Notes: generated from the sequence alone by a model not told the origin. A stretch of 8,664 bases of DNA from Paludibacteraceae bacterium (GCA_016292775.1 JAEDFN010000059.1:1-8664), one strand, 5' to 3'. Positions 1-7,445 are shown, counted from the stretch's first letter. Program-made: numbers and translations.

Positions 1-837
1 TTTTTCGAGTGCCCAACGCACGCAATATTGGATAAAATCTTGAGCCAGTGCCATGTTATCCTCTATTTCATAGAAAGCCACTTCGGGTTCAATCATCCAG
101 AATTCTGCAAGGTGACGAGGGGTATTTGAATTTTCAGCACGGAAAGTAGGACCGAAAGTATATATTTTACCGAGCGACATTGCTGCGAGTTCGCCTTCGA
201 GCTGACCGGAAACGGTTAATGAAGCTTGTTTTCCGAAGAAATCGTTAGAATAATCTATTTTACCATTCTCATCCTTTTTCAAGTCGTAAAGGTTTTGTGT
301 AGTAACTTGAAACATTTGACCGGCACCTTCACAGTCGGAAGAGGTGATAAGAGGGGTATGGAAATAGAAATATCCATGTTCATGGAAATAGGTATGAATA
401 GCCATAGCCATGTTATGACGGATACGGAAAATAGCTCCGAAAGTATTAGTACGAGGGCGGAGGTGAGCAATTTCGCGGAGGAATTCAAGGGTATGACCCT
501 TCTTTTGGAGAGGGTAAGTTTTTGGGTCGGCAGTGCCGTAAATCAGAATTTCATCAGCTTGAATTTCAACGGATTGACCTTGACCTTGTGATTGCACCAA
601 TTTACCGTTTACACTAATACAAGCACCGGTAGTAATAGGTTTCAAGAAATCATCGCCAAACTTTTCTATATCGATAACTATTTGAATATTATTGATAGTA
701 GATCCATCATTAAGAGCGACGAAATTTACATTTTTATTACCACGGCGGGTACGCACCCAACCTTTAATATTAACATCTGCTCCGTAATCGGTACGTTTCA
801 GTGCATCTACAATAACAGTTCTTTCAATATTTTTCAT
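1..837 (-). CDS. asnS: Asparagine--tRNA ligase (AsnRS), N-terminal part, cut by window edge
   Basis: This cytoplasmic class IIb aminoacyl-tRNA synthetase charges tRNA-Asn with asparagine using ATP. I translated it directly from the minus strand: 279 codons are present and the reading frame is open to base 1, so the C-terminal part lies outside the window. Residues 1 to about 110 form the OB-fold anticodon-binding domain (VNIKGWVRTRRGNKNVNFV near 22-40). The catalytic core follows, with class II motif 1 around 135-170 (RIRHNMAMAIHTYFHEHGY, then TPLITSSDCEGAG). Motif 2 is TFGPTFRAENSNTPRHLAEFW at 227-247, with the ATP-contacting R233/E235 pair. The stretch LYDLKKDENGKIDYSNDFFGKQ (183-204) matches an insertion that I recall in many AsnRS sequences. 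The ATG at 837-835 is chosen because an ATG 12 bases upstream is out of frame and hits a stop after four codons. AspRS is excluded by the AsnRS-type motif 2. No clear promoter is visible immediately upstream. Confidence 0.96.
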   Translation of the reverse strand, partial: MKNIERTVIVDALKRTDYGADVNIKGWVRTRRGNKNVNFVALNDGSTINNIQIVIDIEKFGDDFLKPITTGACISVNGKLVQSQGQGQSVEIQADEILIYGTADPKTYPLQKKGHTLEFLREIAHLRPRTNTFGAIFRIRHNMAMAIHTYFHEHGYFYFHTPLITSSDCEGAGQMFQVTTQNLYDLKKDENGKIDYSNDFFGKQASLTVSGQLEGELAAMSLGKIYTFGPTFRAENSNTPRHLAEFWMIEPEVAFYEIEDNMALAQDFIQYCVRWALEK

Positions 838-861
838 ATCAATTTCATTTATATATGCAGT

Positions 862-900
862 AAAAAAGCACTACCCATCAAGTGAGTGAGTGCTTTTTTT
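862..900. terminator. Hairpin terminator between the gldJ-like gene and asnS
   Basis: The arms aaaaaagcact (862-872) and agtgctttttt (889-899) are perfectly complementary over 11 bp, with a 16-base loop. The A-run on one arm and the T-run on the other make the hairpin symmetrical, so it can act as an intrinsic terminator on either strand. It begins 22 bases past the stop codon of the gldJ-like gene, which fits termination of that minus-strand transcript. It also ends only about 25 bases before the asnS start, so regulated read-through (attenuation) into asnS is an alternative. Basis: the structure is read from the sequence; the function is inferred. Confidence 0.75.
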
Positions 901-922
901 ACAATAATCTATAATAAATTAA

Positions 923-2473
923 TTATTTATCTTTGTAATAATATTCGCGGCTATGTTCATTACCGCCAACAGTACTCATCACGCAACGGAAACCGAGGTC
1001 GTTACGGCAGCGAGTTTCTTCGAGGGCTCTACGGTTAGAAGGGTTAAGCCAGATAGAGCGGTCGTTCCATCCACCACCTTTATAAACGCGAGCGGTATTA
1101 GAATAGAGACTTGCTTTTTCGATAGGGGTAAGGTCTTTATAAACGAGTACAGAGTCGTTGATAGAAGATTGTTTATCACCATCTTTAAAGTCGCGATAGT
1201 CGCCACCTGTTTTAGTAATACCACGTTCGTTTATAAGCACTTTACGCATAGAGTCGCGCACTTGAGGAGAGAGACCTGCGAAATGTTTTGTAAGAACGTT
1301 TTCGGCGTATAAAGAATCGGATTCGAATTCGTTACCACGGAAAGAGTTCACCTCATCAACGAAGTTTGTATTAGCACGATATACATCTTTCACCCATTCG
1401 TTAACATTACCAGCCATGTTATACAATCCGAAACCATTAGGTTGGAAGAAAGTAACAGGCACGGTAAGAGTACCATTGAGTTGCACACCGATAGGGTCTC
1501 CACGACCGCGGAGGAAGTTAGCATAGAAATCGCCGCGTTTATCTTTATCGTCCAATTCACGCATTTGGTCACCAGCCCAAGGGTAAGTATTAGTTTGTTG
1601 ATACATACCTCTGTAAGTTTCAAGGCCATAAGCAGCATATTCCCATTCAGTTTCAGTAGGGAGACGAATTTCGGCATCGTAAAGCACGCCATCGAGGGCA
1701 ATTTTCCACTCATCGGCACTTATTTCGTCGTCGCCATTAAGGTCGTAACGATAGTCAGGATCGAAATAAACGTCGCCTAAATCATCAGCGTTCATGTTTG
1801 TGTAAGTAACATAATCGCGGGCGTATTTAGTAGTGAAGAAATATTTACGAGCTGAATCCGGTTTATCATTTCTGATTTGCTCATTGATAAGAGTAAGCGG
1901 TTTGTAAGGGATGACACCGCGAAGGATGAGTTCGTTCTCATTCAAACGGTCGGTACGCCACTCGCAATAAGCAACGGCTTGACGCCAAGAAACACCCACA
2001 ACAGGGTAGAAACCATAAGCAACGTGAGTAAAATAGTCGCGCACGAAAGGCTCGTTATAAGCGAGTTCTTTACGCCAAACGGACTCATCAGGGAGGGCTA
2101 GAACCACTTTGGTAAGGTCGTGAGCATAGACACCCTCGAGCCATGCAATATATTCACGCCAGTTAAGATTAGTAACCTCATACTCGTCCATATAAAAACC
2201 GGAAGCGGCTACACGTTTTTTGGCATTATTCTCCGGAATTGACATCATTTCGCTGTTTTGACCGCGTACGGCAGTAGAAACAGGGATGTAAATCATACCC
2301 ATAGGGCATTTTCCGTGATAAACGGTATTCACATTAAAGAAACCTTGATCCGGTTTATTATACTTCCAACCGGTTTTCTCCGATTGAGTAGTCATCGACT
2401 GTTTTTGACAGCCAGTGAACACCAAAACTGCAAATAAGCAGCAGAATAAAGATAGTTTTGATAGTAATTTCAT
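923..2473 (-). CDS. gldJ: GldJ-like SUMF1/FGE-fold outer-membrane lipoprotein
   Basis: Probable lipoprotein of 516 residues related to GldJ/GldK, proteins tied to gliding motility and type IX secretion in Bacteroidota. A type II signal peptide (KLLSKLSLFCCLFAVLVFTGC) puts the lipidated cysteine at 22. The following QKQ lacks an obvious acidic surface-export signal, so a periplasm-facing position is likely. The SUMF1/formylglycine-generating-enzyme fold spans about 55-502. Diagnostic blocks are FYMDEYEVTN (93-102), YPVVGVSWRQAVAYCEWRTDR (156-176), RLPTETEWEYAAYG (270-283), GLYNMAGNVNEW (349-360), and RVYKGGGWNDRSIWL with NDLGFRC (462-497). The first two and the last resemble GldJ more than catalytic FGE. 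The paired catalytic cysteines of FGE are not seen near 467-476, so it is probably a structural protein, not an enzyme. Residues 244-255 form an EF-hand-like loop. The gene stands alone: no gldKLMN neighbours are in the window. The length suits the short GldJ variant. A GldK-like paralogue is the main alternative. Confidence 0.78.
   Translation of the reverse strand: MKLLSKLSLFCCLFAVLVFTGCQKQSMTTQSEKTGWKYNKPDQGFFNVNTVYHGKCPMGMIYIPVSTAVRGQNSEMMSIPENNAKKRVAASGFYMDEYEVTNLNWREYIAWLEGVYAHDLTKVVLALPDESVWRKELAYNEPFVRDYFTHVAYGFYPVVGVSWRQAVAYCEWRTDRLNENELILRGVIPYKPLTLINEQIRNDKPDSARKYFFTTKYARDYVTYTNMNADDLGDVYFDPDYRYDLNGDDEISADEWKIALDGVLYDAEIRLPTETEWEYAAYGLETYRGMYQQTNTYPWAGDQMRELDDKDKRGDFYANFLRGRGDPIGVQLNGTLTVPVTFFQPNGFGLYNMAGNVNEWVKDVYRANTNFVDEVNSFRGNEFESDSLYAENVLTKHFAGLSPQVRDSMRKVLINERGITKTGGDYRDFKDGDKQSSINDSVLVYKDLTPIEKASLYSNTARVYKGGGWNDRSIWLNPSNRRALEETRCRNDLGFRCVMSTVGGNEHSREYYYKDK
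1709..1744 (-). other. EF-hand-type calcium-binding loop encoded within the gldJ-like gene
   Basis: Codons 244-255 read DLNGDDEISADE. The spacing matches the 12-residue EF-hand/dockerin loop: acidic or amide side chains at loop positions 1 (D244), 3 (N246), 5 (D248) and 7 (E250), a hydrophobic residue at 8 (I251), serine at 9 and glutamate at 12 (E255), with tryptophan next. It sits just before the RLPTETEWEYAAYG block, in a region (about 200-265) that looks like an insertion relative to a minimal SUMF1 domain. Only one loop is present, so a paired EF-hand domain is not supported. Calcium binding is inferred from the pattern. Confidence 0.6.
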
Positions 2474-2577
2474 AGTAGTCTATGTTTATTACAGTATATA
2501 ATTCTTGGTGATTATTACATTATTAATATAAAAGACAAGCAAAAGCAGTATACCCTGCGAATTTTACTTTGCGACTG

Positions 2578-2585
2578 CAAATTTA
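2578..2585 (-). promoter_or_regulatory. Bacteroidota -7 box for the gldJ-like gene
   Basis: The minus strand reads TAAATTTG here, an exact match to TAnnTTTG, the -7 element of the Bacteroidota housekeeping sigma factor. The -33 TTTG is not clearly present at the usual 19-21 bases upstream. Transcription would start near 2571, giving a leader of about 100 bases before the ATG at 2473. That leader has a possible GCAGT/ACTGC inverted pair (2545-2549 with 2574-2578), too weak to call separately. A single short box in A/T-rich DNA can arise by chance, hence modest confidence. Confidence 0.5.
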
Positions 2586-2667
2586 CAAAAAATTTATTAT
2601 ACTACCATATATATGAGAAAATTTTTACGTATTAGTGATTTTTTTTCGGAGAACCAATTATTTTATC

Positions 2668-2675
2668 TAATTTTG
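2668..2675 (+). promoter_or_regulatory. Bacteroidota -7 box for the folP operon
   Basis: TAATTTTG is an exact TAnnTTTG match 23 bases before the folP start codon. Initiation a few bases downstream would leave a leader of about 18-20 bases, largely A-rich (gaaaataaaag), which is typical for translation starts in this phylum. A T-rich run at 2638-2646 lies where the -33 element would be, but it is not an exact TTTG. It probably drives folP and the three genes after it, since no comparable box is seen between those genes. Confidence 0.6.
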
Positions 2676-2698
2676 CATTCGAAAATAAAAGCATTCAT

Positions 2699-3556
2699 AT
2701 GAATAACGAAGAGTACAACAAAAATATTGTCATTAAAGGAAATATCATTGACACGAGCAATCCGATAGTAATGGCAATAATCAATTCTACGCCGGATTCT
2801 TTTTACTCCGGCAGTCGCCACAGCAGCAAAGAAGAAGTAAAAAAGTCGGCGGAGAAGGCAATAAACGAAGGAGCGAGCATATTGGATATAGGGGGCTACT
2901 CTACTCGTCCCGGTGCTCCGGAAGTCACTGAGCAAGAAGAGATTGACAGAGTGTGTATGGCATTAGGTGCGATACGTGAAGAGTGGCCTGAAATACCGAT
3001 ATCTGTGGATACATTTCGCAGTAGTGTAGCAAAGATTTCCGTAAAAGAATTTGATGCGGACATTATCAATGACGTTTATGGAGGGGAGATGGACAAGACC
3101 CTCTTCAGCACGATGGCAGAGTTACAAGTGCCATATATTTTGATGCACAGCAAAGGAAATCCGCAAACGATGCAAAATATGACGGAATATTCTGATTTCG
3201 AATCGGATATTTTGCGATATTTTTCAGAAAAAATCAAACAATTGAGAGATGCCGGATTCAACAAAGAGATAATTATAGATCCGGGTTATGGCTTTGCAAA
3301 AACGGTAGAGCAAAACTATCAATTGCTGAACGACCTTTCTCTATTTGAATGTTTTAACGCTCCGATTCTGGTAGGTATTTCACGCAAATCAATGATTTTT
3401 AAACCATTAGAAATAACTCCATTAGAAGCATTAAACGGCACTACGATATTAAATACTTTTGCTATTGAGCGAGGTGCCAATATTTTACGAGTACATGATG
3501 TACGTCAAGCGATGGAAGTCATAAAATTACACCATTTATTAAAAAGTAAAAAATGA
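2699..3556 (+). CDS. folP: Dihydropteroate synthase
   Basis: This cytoplasmic TIM-barrel enzyme joins 6-hydroxymethyl-7,8-dihydropterin pyrophosphate to p-aminobenzoate to make dihydropteroate in folate synthesis; it is the sulfonamide target. At 285 residues it has normal length. The conserved blocks appear in order: MAIINSTPDSFYSGSR (25-40, diphosphate-binding N29), LDIGGYSTRPGAPE (62-75, D63; Y67 replaces the commoner E of GGEST), SVDTFRS (102-108), IINDVYGG (122-129, N124), DPGYGFAKT (194-202), GISRKS (226-231, K230) and RVHDV (264-268, R264 and H266). All expected substrate-contacting residues are present, so it should be active. It is the first gene of a plus-strand operon with a promoter box 23 bases ahead. 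Its TGA overlaps the ATG of the next gene (ATGA), which suggests translational coupling. No resistance-type duplication is seen. Confidence 0.97.
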   Translation: MNNEEYNKNIVIKGNIIDTSNPIVMAIINSTPDSFYSGSRHSSKEEVKKSAEKAINEGASILDIGGYSTRPGAPEVTEQEEIDRVCMALGAIREEWPEIPISVDTFRSSVAKISVKEFDADIINDVYGGEMDKTLFSTMAELQVPYILMHSKGNPQTMQNMTEYSDFESDILRYFSEKIKQLRDAGFNKEIIIDPGYGFAKTVEQNYQLLNDLSLFECFNAPILVGISRKSMIFKPLEITPLEALNGTTILNTFAIERGANILRVHDVRQAMEVIKLHHLLKSKK

Positions 3557-4326
3557 AAGTATCAATTATTCAACAAGAGATAATTTGGGGAGATAAGAAT
3601 CATAATCTCAACACATTTGGAAGCACGATAGAGAGTCTTTACGGCAGTACGGAATTAGTTATTCTGCCGGAGATGTTTTCGACAGGATTTTCTGTTGACA
3701 AACCGGAATTAGCGGAAAGCACTGATGGAGAGGCTATTCAAGCGATAAAGCGTTGGGCAAAAGAAGGAAATTTTGCTATTGCCGGAAGTTTTATGGCTTC
3801 AGAGAATGGAAAATCATATAACAGAGGCTTTTTTTGCAAGCCGGATGGAGAGATTTCTTTTGCAGATAAAAGGCATCTTTTTATCGGAGATGAGCAGAAA
3901 TATTTCACAGCCGGAGATAAACATTTAGATGTAGAATATAAAGGAATAAAATTTAGAGTGCTGATTTGCTTCGACTTACGATTCCCTGTATGGAGCCGAA
4001 ATATGACAGGCAGTGATTATGATGTTTTAATCTACACTGCGAATTGGCCTAAAGATCGTATTGAGGCGTGGGATGCACTAACTGTGGCGCGAGCTATGGA
4101 AAACCAGGCTTATGTATGTGCAGTAAATGCAATTGGCACAGACAGTTATAGTGTCAAGCATTGCGGTCACTCAGTAATTTTAGATCCACGAGGAAAGTGT
4201 TTGGCATCCTTCGAAGATTGGGAAGCGGGAGTTCGCACCGCAGAAATAGACATGGCTTACCTTGATAAGGTGCGTAACAGACTACCATTCTGGAAGTCAG
4301 CCGACCGATTTGAAATAAAGAAATAA
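3553..4326 (+). CDS. yafV: YafV-type omega-amidase (nitrilase superfamily)
   Basis: Carbon-nitrogen hydrolase of 257 residues closely resembling E. coli YafV, which hydrolyses the terminal amide of 2-oxoglutaramate and related keto-amides left by glutamine transaminases. This is a metabolite-repair or salvage role in the cytoplasm. The Glu-Lys-Cys catalytic triad is visible: E40 in LVILPEMFSTGF, K106 in FADKRHLF, and C139 in VLICFDLRFPVWSRN. A further conserved glutamate is E114 in GDEQKYF. FDLRFPVWSRN, YTANWP (161-166) and ARAMENQAYV (179-188) are the blocks that match YafV rather than other nitrilase branches such as N-carbamoylputrescine amidase or NAD synthetase. Length equals that of YafV (about 256). 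The start codon lies inside the folP stop (4-bp overlap). Substrate assignment rests on family resemblance and recall, not on a search. Confidence 0.9.
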   Translation: MKVSIIQQEIIWGDKNHNLNTFGSTIESLYGSTELVILPEMFSTGFSVDKPELAESTDGEAIQAIKRWAKEGNFAIAGSFMASENGKSYNRGFFCKPDGEISFADKRHLFIGDEQKYFTAGDKHLDVEYKGIKFRVLICFDLRFPVWSRNMTGSDYDVLIYTANWPKDRIEAWDALTVARAMENQAYVCAVNAIGTDSYSVKHCGHSVILDPRGKCLASFEDWEAGVRTAEIDMAYLDKVRNRLPFWKSADRFEIKK

Positions 4327-4369
4327 GAATATTCATTGATTACGAGATATAAAAATTATAATAAATACA

Positions 4370-5779
4370 ATGTCGAGAAAGCGTAAAGAACTACCTATAA
4401 TTAAAGAAGTTACGATTACCGATGTAGCAGCTGAAGGCAAGGCGATATTAAAATTAGACGATATAGTAGTATTTACTCAATATGCGGTACCCGGGGATAT
4501 TGTAGACATTCAGATAACGAAAAAGAAGAAGAACTACATGGAGGGACGCGTAATTAATTTTCACAAATACAGCGACATTCGTTGTGAAGCGAAATGCGAG
4601 CATTACGGCACTTGCGGTGGTTGTAAATGGCAGATATTGCCATACGAAGAGCAATTAAAATACAAACATAAACAGGTAATCGACAATTTGACCAGGATAG
4701 GACATATCGAACTTCCTGAAGCTAACTATATTCTTGGTTCTCAACACATTTACGAATATAGAAATAAATTGGAATATACATTCAGCAATAGGAAATGGCT
4801 ATCGTTTGAAGAGGTTGGAAAAGAGCATACCGAGAAGGATTTAAACGGAGTGGGATTTCATATTCCGGGAATGTTTGATAAAGTATTAGACATAAATAAA
4901 TGTTGGTTACAAGAGGATATTTCCAATAAGATACGTAATAGCATCAAAGAATATGCACTGCAAAATGATTTGACATTCTTTGACTTACGGAATCAAGAAG
5001 GCTTTTTACGTACGCTTATGATTCGCACCACATCCACGGGCGAACTGATGGTAGTGATTGTATTTTTCTATGAAGATAAAGAGGTTCGCACAAAATTACT
5101 CGATTATATATGTGAAAAATTTCCTGAGATTACCTCTTTACAATACGTAATCAACAGCAAATGCAACGATACCATTACCGACCAAGATATTATAGTGTAT
5201 AAAGGGTCGGAAGCAGTATATGAAAAGATGGAAAATTTGCGCTTTAAAATCGGTCCGAAATCTTTTTATCAAACCAACTCACATCAAGCCTATGAATTAT
5301 ATAAAGTGGCGAGAAAATTTGCTGATTTAAAAGGAGATGAATTGGTTTACGACCTCTATACCGGAACGGGAACGATAGCAAACTTTGTAAGTTCGAAAGC
5401 GAAGAAAGTAATTGGTATTGAATACGTTAAAGAAGCCATAGAAGATGCGGTAATAAATTCGGAGATAAACGGTATCACGAATACCGACTTCTATGCCGGC
5501 GATATGAAAGATATCCTTACCGATAATTTCATCAAGGAGCACGGGCGCCCGGACGTTATTATCACCGATCCTCCTCGAGCAGGAATGCACGAAGATGTAA
5601 TCAATGTAATATTAAATGCGAGTCCTCGTAAAGTGGTGTATGTCAGTTGTAACCCTGCCACACAAGCAAGAGATTTGCAAATGATGGACAAGAAATATAA
5701 AGTATCTGCCATACAACCCGTAGATATGTTTCCTCATACACACCATGTAGAAAATGTTGTTTTACTTGAATTGAGATAA
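4370..5779 (+). CDS. rlmD: 23S rRNA (uracil-C5)-methyltransferase, RlmD/RumA family
   Basis: SAM-dependent enzyme of 469 residues that makes 5-methyluridine in 23S rRNA (U1939 in E. coli numbering for RlmD). An N-terminal TRAM RNA-binding domain covers about 8-65. A 4Fe-4S cluster site follows: C76, C82 and C85 (C-x5-C-x2-C in KCEHYGTCGGC) plus C178 in DINKCWLQE. C72 is an extra nearby cysteine. The Rossmann methyltransferase domain has SFYQTNSHQA (298-307), YDLYTGTGTIANFV (327-340) for SAM, TDPPRAGMH (399-407), the nucleophile C427 in YVSCNPAT, and the general-base glutamate E461 in HHVENVVLLE. All catalytic parts are present. It lies 43 bases after yafV and 31 before cca, with no terminator or promoter box between them, so it is probably in the folP operon. 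Some relatives (RlmCD) modify two uridines or, in TrmA-type members, tRNA; the exact target cannot be read here. Confidence 0.93.
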   Translation: MSRKRKELPIIKEVTITDVAAEGKAILKLDDIVVFTQYAVPGDIVDIQITKKKKNYMEGRVINFHKYSDIRCEAKCEHYGTCGGCKWQILPYEEQLKYKHKQVIDNLTRIGHIELPEANYILGSQHIYEYRNKLEYTFSNRKWLSFEEVGKEHTEKDLNGVGFHIPGMFDKVLDINKCWLQEDISNKIRNSIKEYALQNDLTFFDLRNQEGFLRTLMIRTTSTGELMVVIVFFYEDKEVRTKLLDYICEKFPEITSLQYVINSKCNDTITDQDIIVYKGSEAVYEKMENLRFKIGPKSFYQTNSHQAYELYKVARKFADLKGDELVYDLYTGTGTIANFVSSKAKKVIGIEYVKEAIEDAVINSEINGITNTDFYAGDMKDILTDNFIKEHGRPDVIITDPPRAGMHEDVINVILNASPRKVVYVSCNPATQARDLQMMDKKYKVSAIQPVDMFPHTHHVENVVLLELR

Positions 5780-5810
5780 ACGAGGGGAAAAATTTTTTCA
5801 GAAAGAGATA

Positions 5811-7289
5811 ATGAATTTAGAAAAAAAGATAGATAAACCGATATTTCATTTATTGCAACGCGTAGCCGACAACTTGGGGTTAGAATGCTATGTGATAGGT
5901 GGTTATGTTCGCGATTTGATACTTCACAGGCCGAGTAAAGACATAGATATTGTAGTAGTAGGCAGTGGGATAAAGATGGCGAAAGCTGTAGCACACGAAC
6001 TTGGAAAGGGCACATCACTTGCGGTATACAGCACTTATGGCACAGCGCAAGTAAAGAATAAAGATATTGAAATAGAATTTGTTGGAGCCAGGAGAGAGAG
6101 TTACCACCGAGACAGTCGCAATCCGATAGTAGAAGACGGCACCCTTGAAGATGATCAAAATAGGAGAGATTTTACCGTCAATGCCCTTGCTATACGCCTG
6201 AATGCCATTGGTTTTGGAGAGGTAGTAGATCCGTTTGGGGGACTTGAAGATATGCGTGATATGATATTACGTACCCCACTCGACCCGGATATTACCTTCA
6301 GCGATGACCCTCTTAGAATGATGCGTGCCATACGATTTGCAACGCAACTTCAATTCGATATCGACGATGAAACATTCGATGCCATTATTCGAAATAAAGA
6401 TAGAATAGAGATAATCACACAAGAGAGGATTATTGATGAAATCAACAAGATAATGATGTCAAAACAGCCATCAATAGGATTCAGACTACTTGAAGCGTGC
6501 GGATTATTACAAATTATTCTACCGGAAATCGATCAATTAAAAGGAATAGACAAGCGTAATGGCGTATCTCATAAGGATGTTTTTCTACACACCTTAAAAG
6601 TGCTTGATACTGTGGCTGAAAAGAACGACAATCTATGGTTGAGGTGGTCGGCACTACTCCACGATATCGGTAAACCGCAAAGCAAACAATGGGATGAAGA
6701 AAGTGGATGGACATTCCGCAATCACAATTGGTATGGACAGCGTATCATTCCATCATTATTTAAACGGTTAAAGTTGCCACAAGGTGAGAACATGAAATTT
6801 GTTCAGAAAATGGTAGACCTTCATATGCGCCCTATAGCCCTTAGTGAAGATATTGTAACCGACTCTGCAGTAAGGCGTTTGCTCTTTGATGCCGGTGATG
6901 ATATCGATGCATTGATGATGCTTTGCGAAAGTGATATTACCAGTAACAACAAAGAAAAAGTAAAACATTTTTTAGATAATTTCGAGTTGGTACGAAAAAA
7001 ACTGATAGAAGTAGAAGAGAAAGACCGTATTCGTAAATTTCAACCACCGATAGACGGTCACGAAATAATGCATATATTTGATTTACAACCATGCTCCATT
7101 ATAGGAGAGCTAAAAATACAAATAAAAGATGCCATTCTTGACGGAATAATTGAGAATAATCACGAAGAAGCATTACAACTATTGTATAAACTTGCAGCGG
7201 AAAATGGTTTAACTCCTGTAAACCCGCCATTAACAGCAGAAGAGAGAGAGATAAATTCTAAAAAACAAGAGGCTGAAAATAACGAATAA
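5811..7289 (+). CDS. cca: CCA tRNA nucleotidyltransferase with HD domain
   Basis: Class II nucleotidyltransferase of 492 residues that adds or repairs the 3'-terminal CCA of tRNAs without a nucleic-acid template. The head domain has the GGYVRD signature (30-35) and the metal-binding pair D44 and D46 in KDIDIVVV. The neck has RRDFTVNALAI (118-128), FSDDPLRMMRAIRFA (163-177, where the nucleobase is selected) and the helix around ERIIDEINKIM (205-215). An HD phosphohydrolase domain starts near 255, with H261 and the H284-D285 doublet in SALLHDIGKPQSKQW. The tail ends with a PIDGHEIMHIFDLQPCSIIGE block (413-433) and a short charged C-terminus. The gene starts 31 bases after rlmD, with A/G-rich sequence (agaaagagata) just before the ATG, and is the last gene of the operon before a strong hairpin. 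Poly(A) polymerase or an A-only adding enzyme is a less likely alternative. Confidence 0.93.
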   Translation: MNLEKKIDKPIFHLLQRVADNLGLECYVIGGYVRDLILHRPSKDIDIVVVGSGIKMAKAVAHELGKGTSLAVYSTYGTAQVKNKDIEIEFVGARRESYHRDSRNPIVEDGTLEDDQNRRDFTVNALAIRLNAIGFGEVVDPFGGLEDMRDMILRTPLDPDITFSDDPLRMMRAIRFATQLQFDIDDETFDAIIRNKDRIEIITQERIIDEINKIMMSKQPSIGFRLLEACGLLQIILPEIDQLKGIDKRNGVSHKDVFLHTLKVLDTVAEKNDNLWLRWSALLHDIGKPQSKQWDEESGWTFRNHNWYGQRIIPSLFKRLKLPQGENMKFVQKMVDLHMRPIALSEDIVTDSAVRRLLFDAGDDIDALMMLCESDITSNNKEKVKHFLDNFELVRKKLIEVEEKDRIRKFQPPIDGHEIMHIFDLQPCSIIGELKIQIKDAILDGIIENNHEEALQLLYKLAAENGLTPVNPPLTAEEREINSKKQEAENNE

Positions 7290-7329
7290 TACAGTATCTA
7301 TTTCATAGTTTAACACTTAGATAAAAATA

Positions 7330-7358
7330 GAGGAGGTTTGGATATTCCAAATCTCCTC
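7330..7358. terminator. Bidirectional intrinsic terminator between cca and the PAS gene
   Basis: Arms 7330-7342 (gaggaggtttgga) and 7346-7358 (tccaaatctcctc) pair over 13 bp with one G-T wobble around a 3-base loop. A T-rich stretch follows on the plus strand (ttgtatttt), and the A-rich sequence before it (ataaaaatag) gives a T-run on the minus strand. It lies 40 bases past the cca stop and 87 bases past the PAS stop on the other strand. It can therefore end both convergent transcripts. Confidence 0.88.
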
Positions 7359-7445
7359 TTGTATTTTCTGATTATCTACATCGGTATTAAATAGAAACAA
7401 AAATAGAATAACGAAAGGTAGATAAACTGTAGAGCAAATAAACTA

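Noticed and set aside
226..885. Open frames on the plus strand (226-591, 592-885) and a short minus-strand one (279-488)
   Set aside because: They lie over the asnS coding frame, have no recognisable domains, and their composition is that of shadow frames of a conserved gene.
953..2101. Plus-strand and alternate minus-strand open frames across the gldJ-like gene
   Set aside because: They are shadows of the long conserved lipoprotein frame; none shows a family motif or a plausible translation start.
2545..2578. Inverted pair GCAGT / ACTGC in the gldJ-like leader, considered as an operator or riboswitch stem
   Set aside because: Only five base pairs with a 24-base spacer, and no known riboswitch core could be recognised.
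7372..7425. Inverted pair ttatctac / gtagataa downstream of the cca terminator
   Set aside because: Eight base pairs with a 38-base spacer in A/T-rich DNA is likely by chance; the nearby 13-bp hairpin already explains termination.
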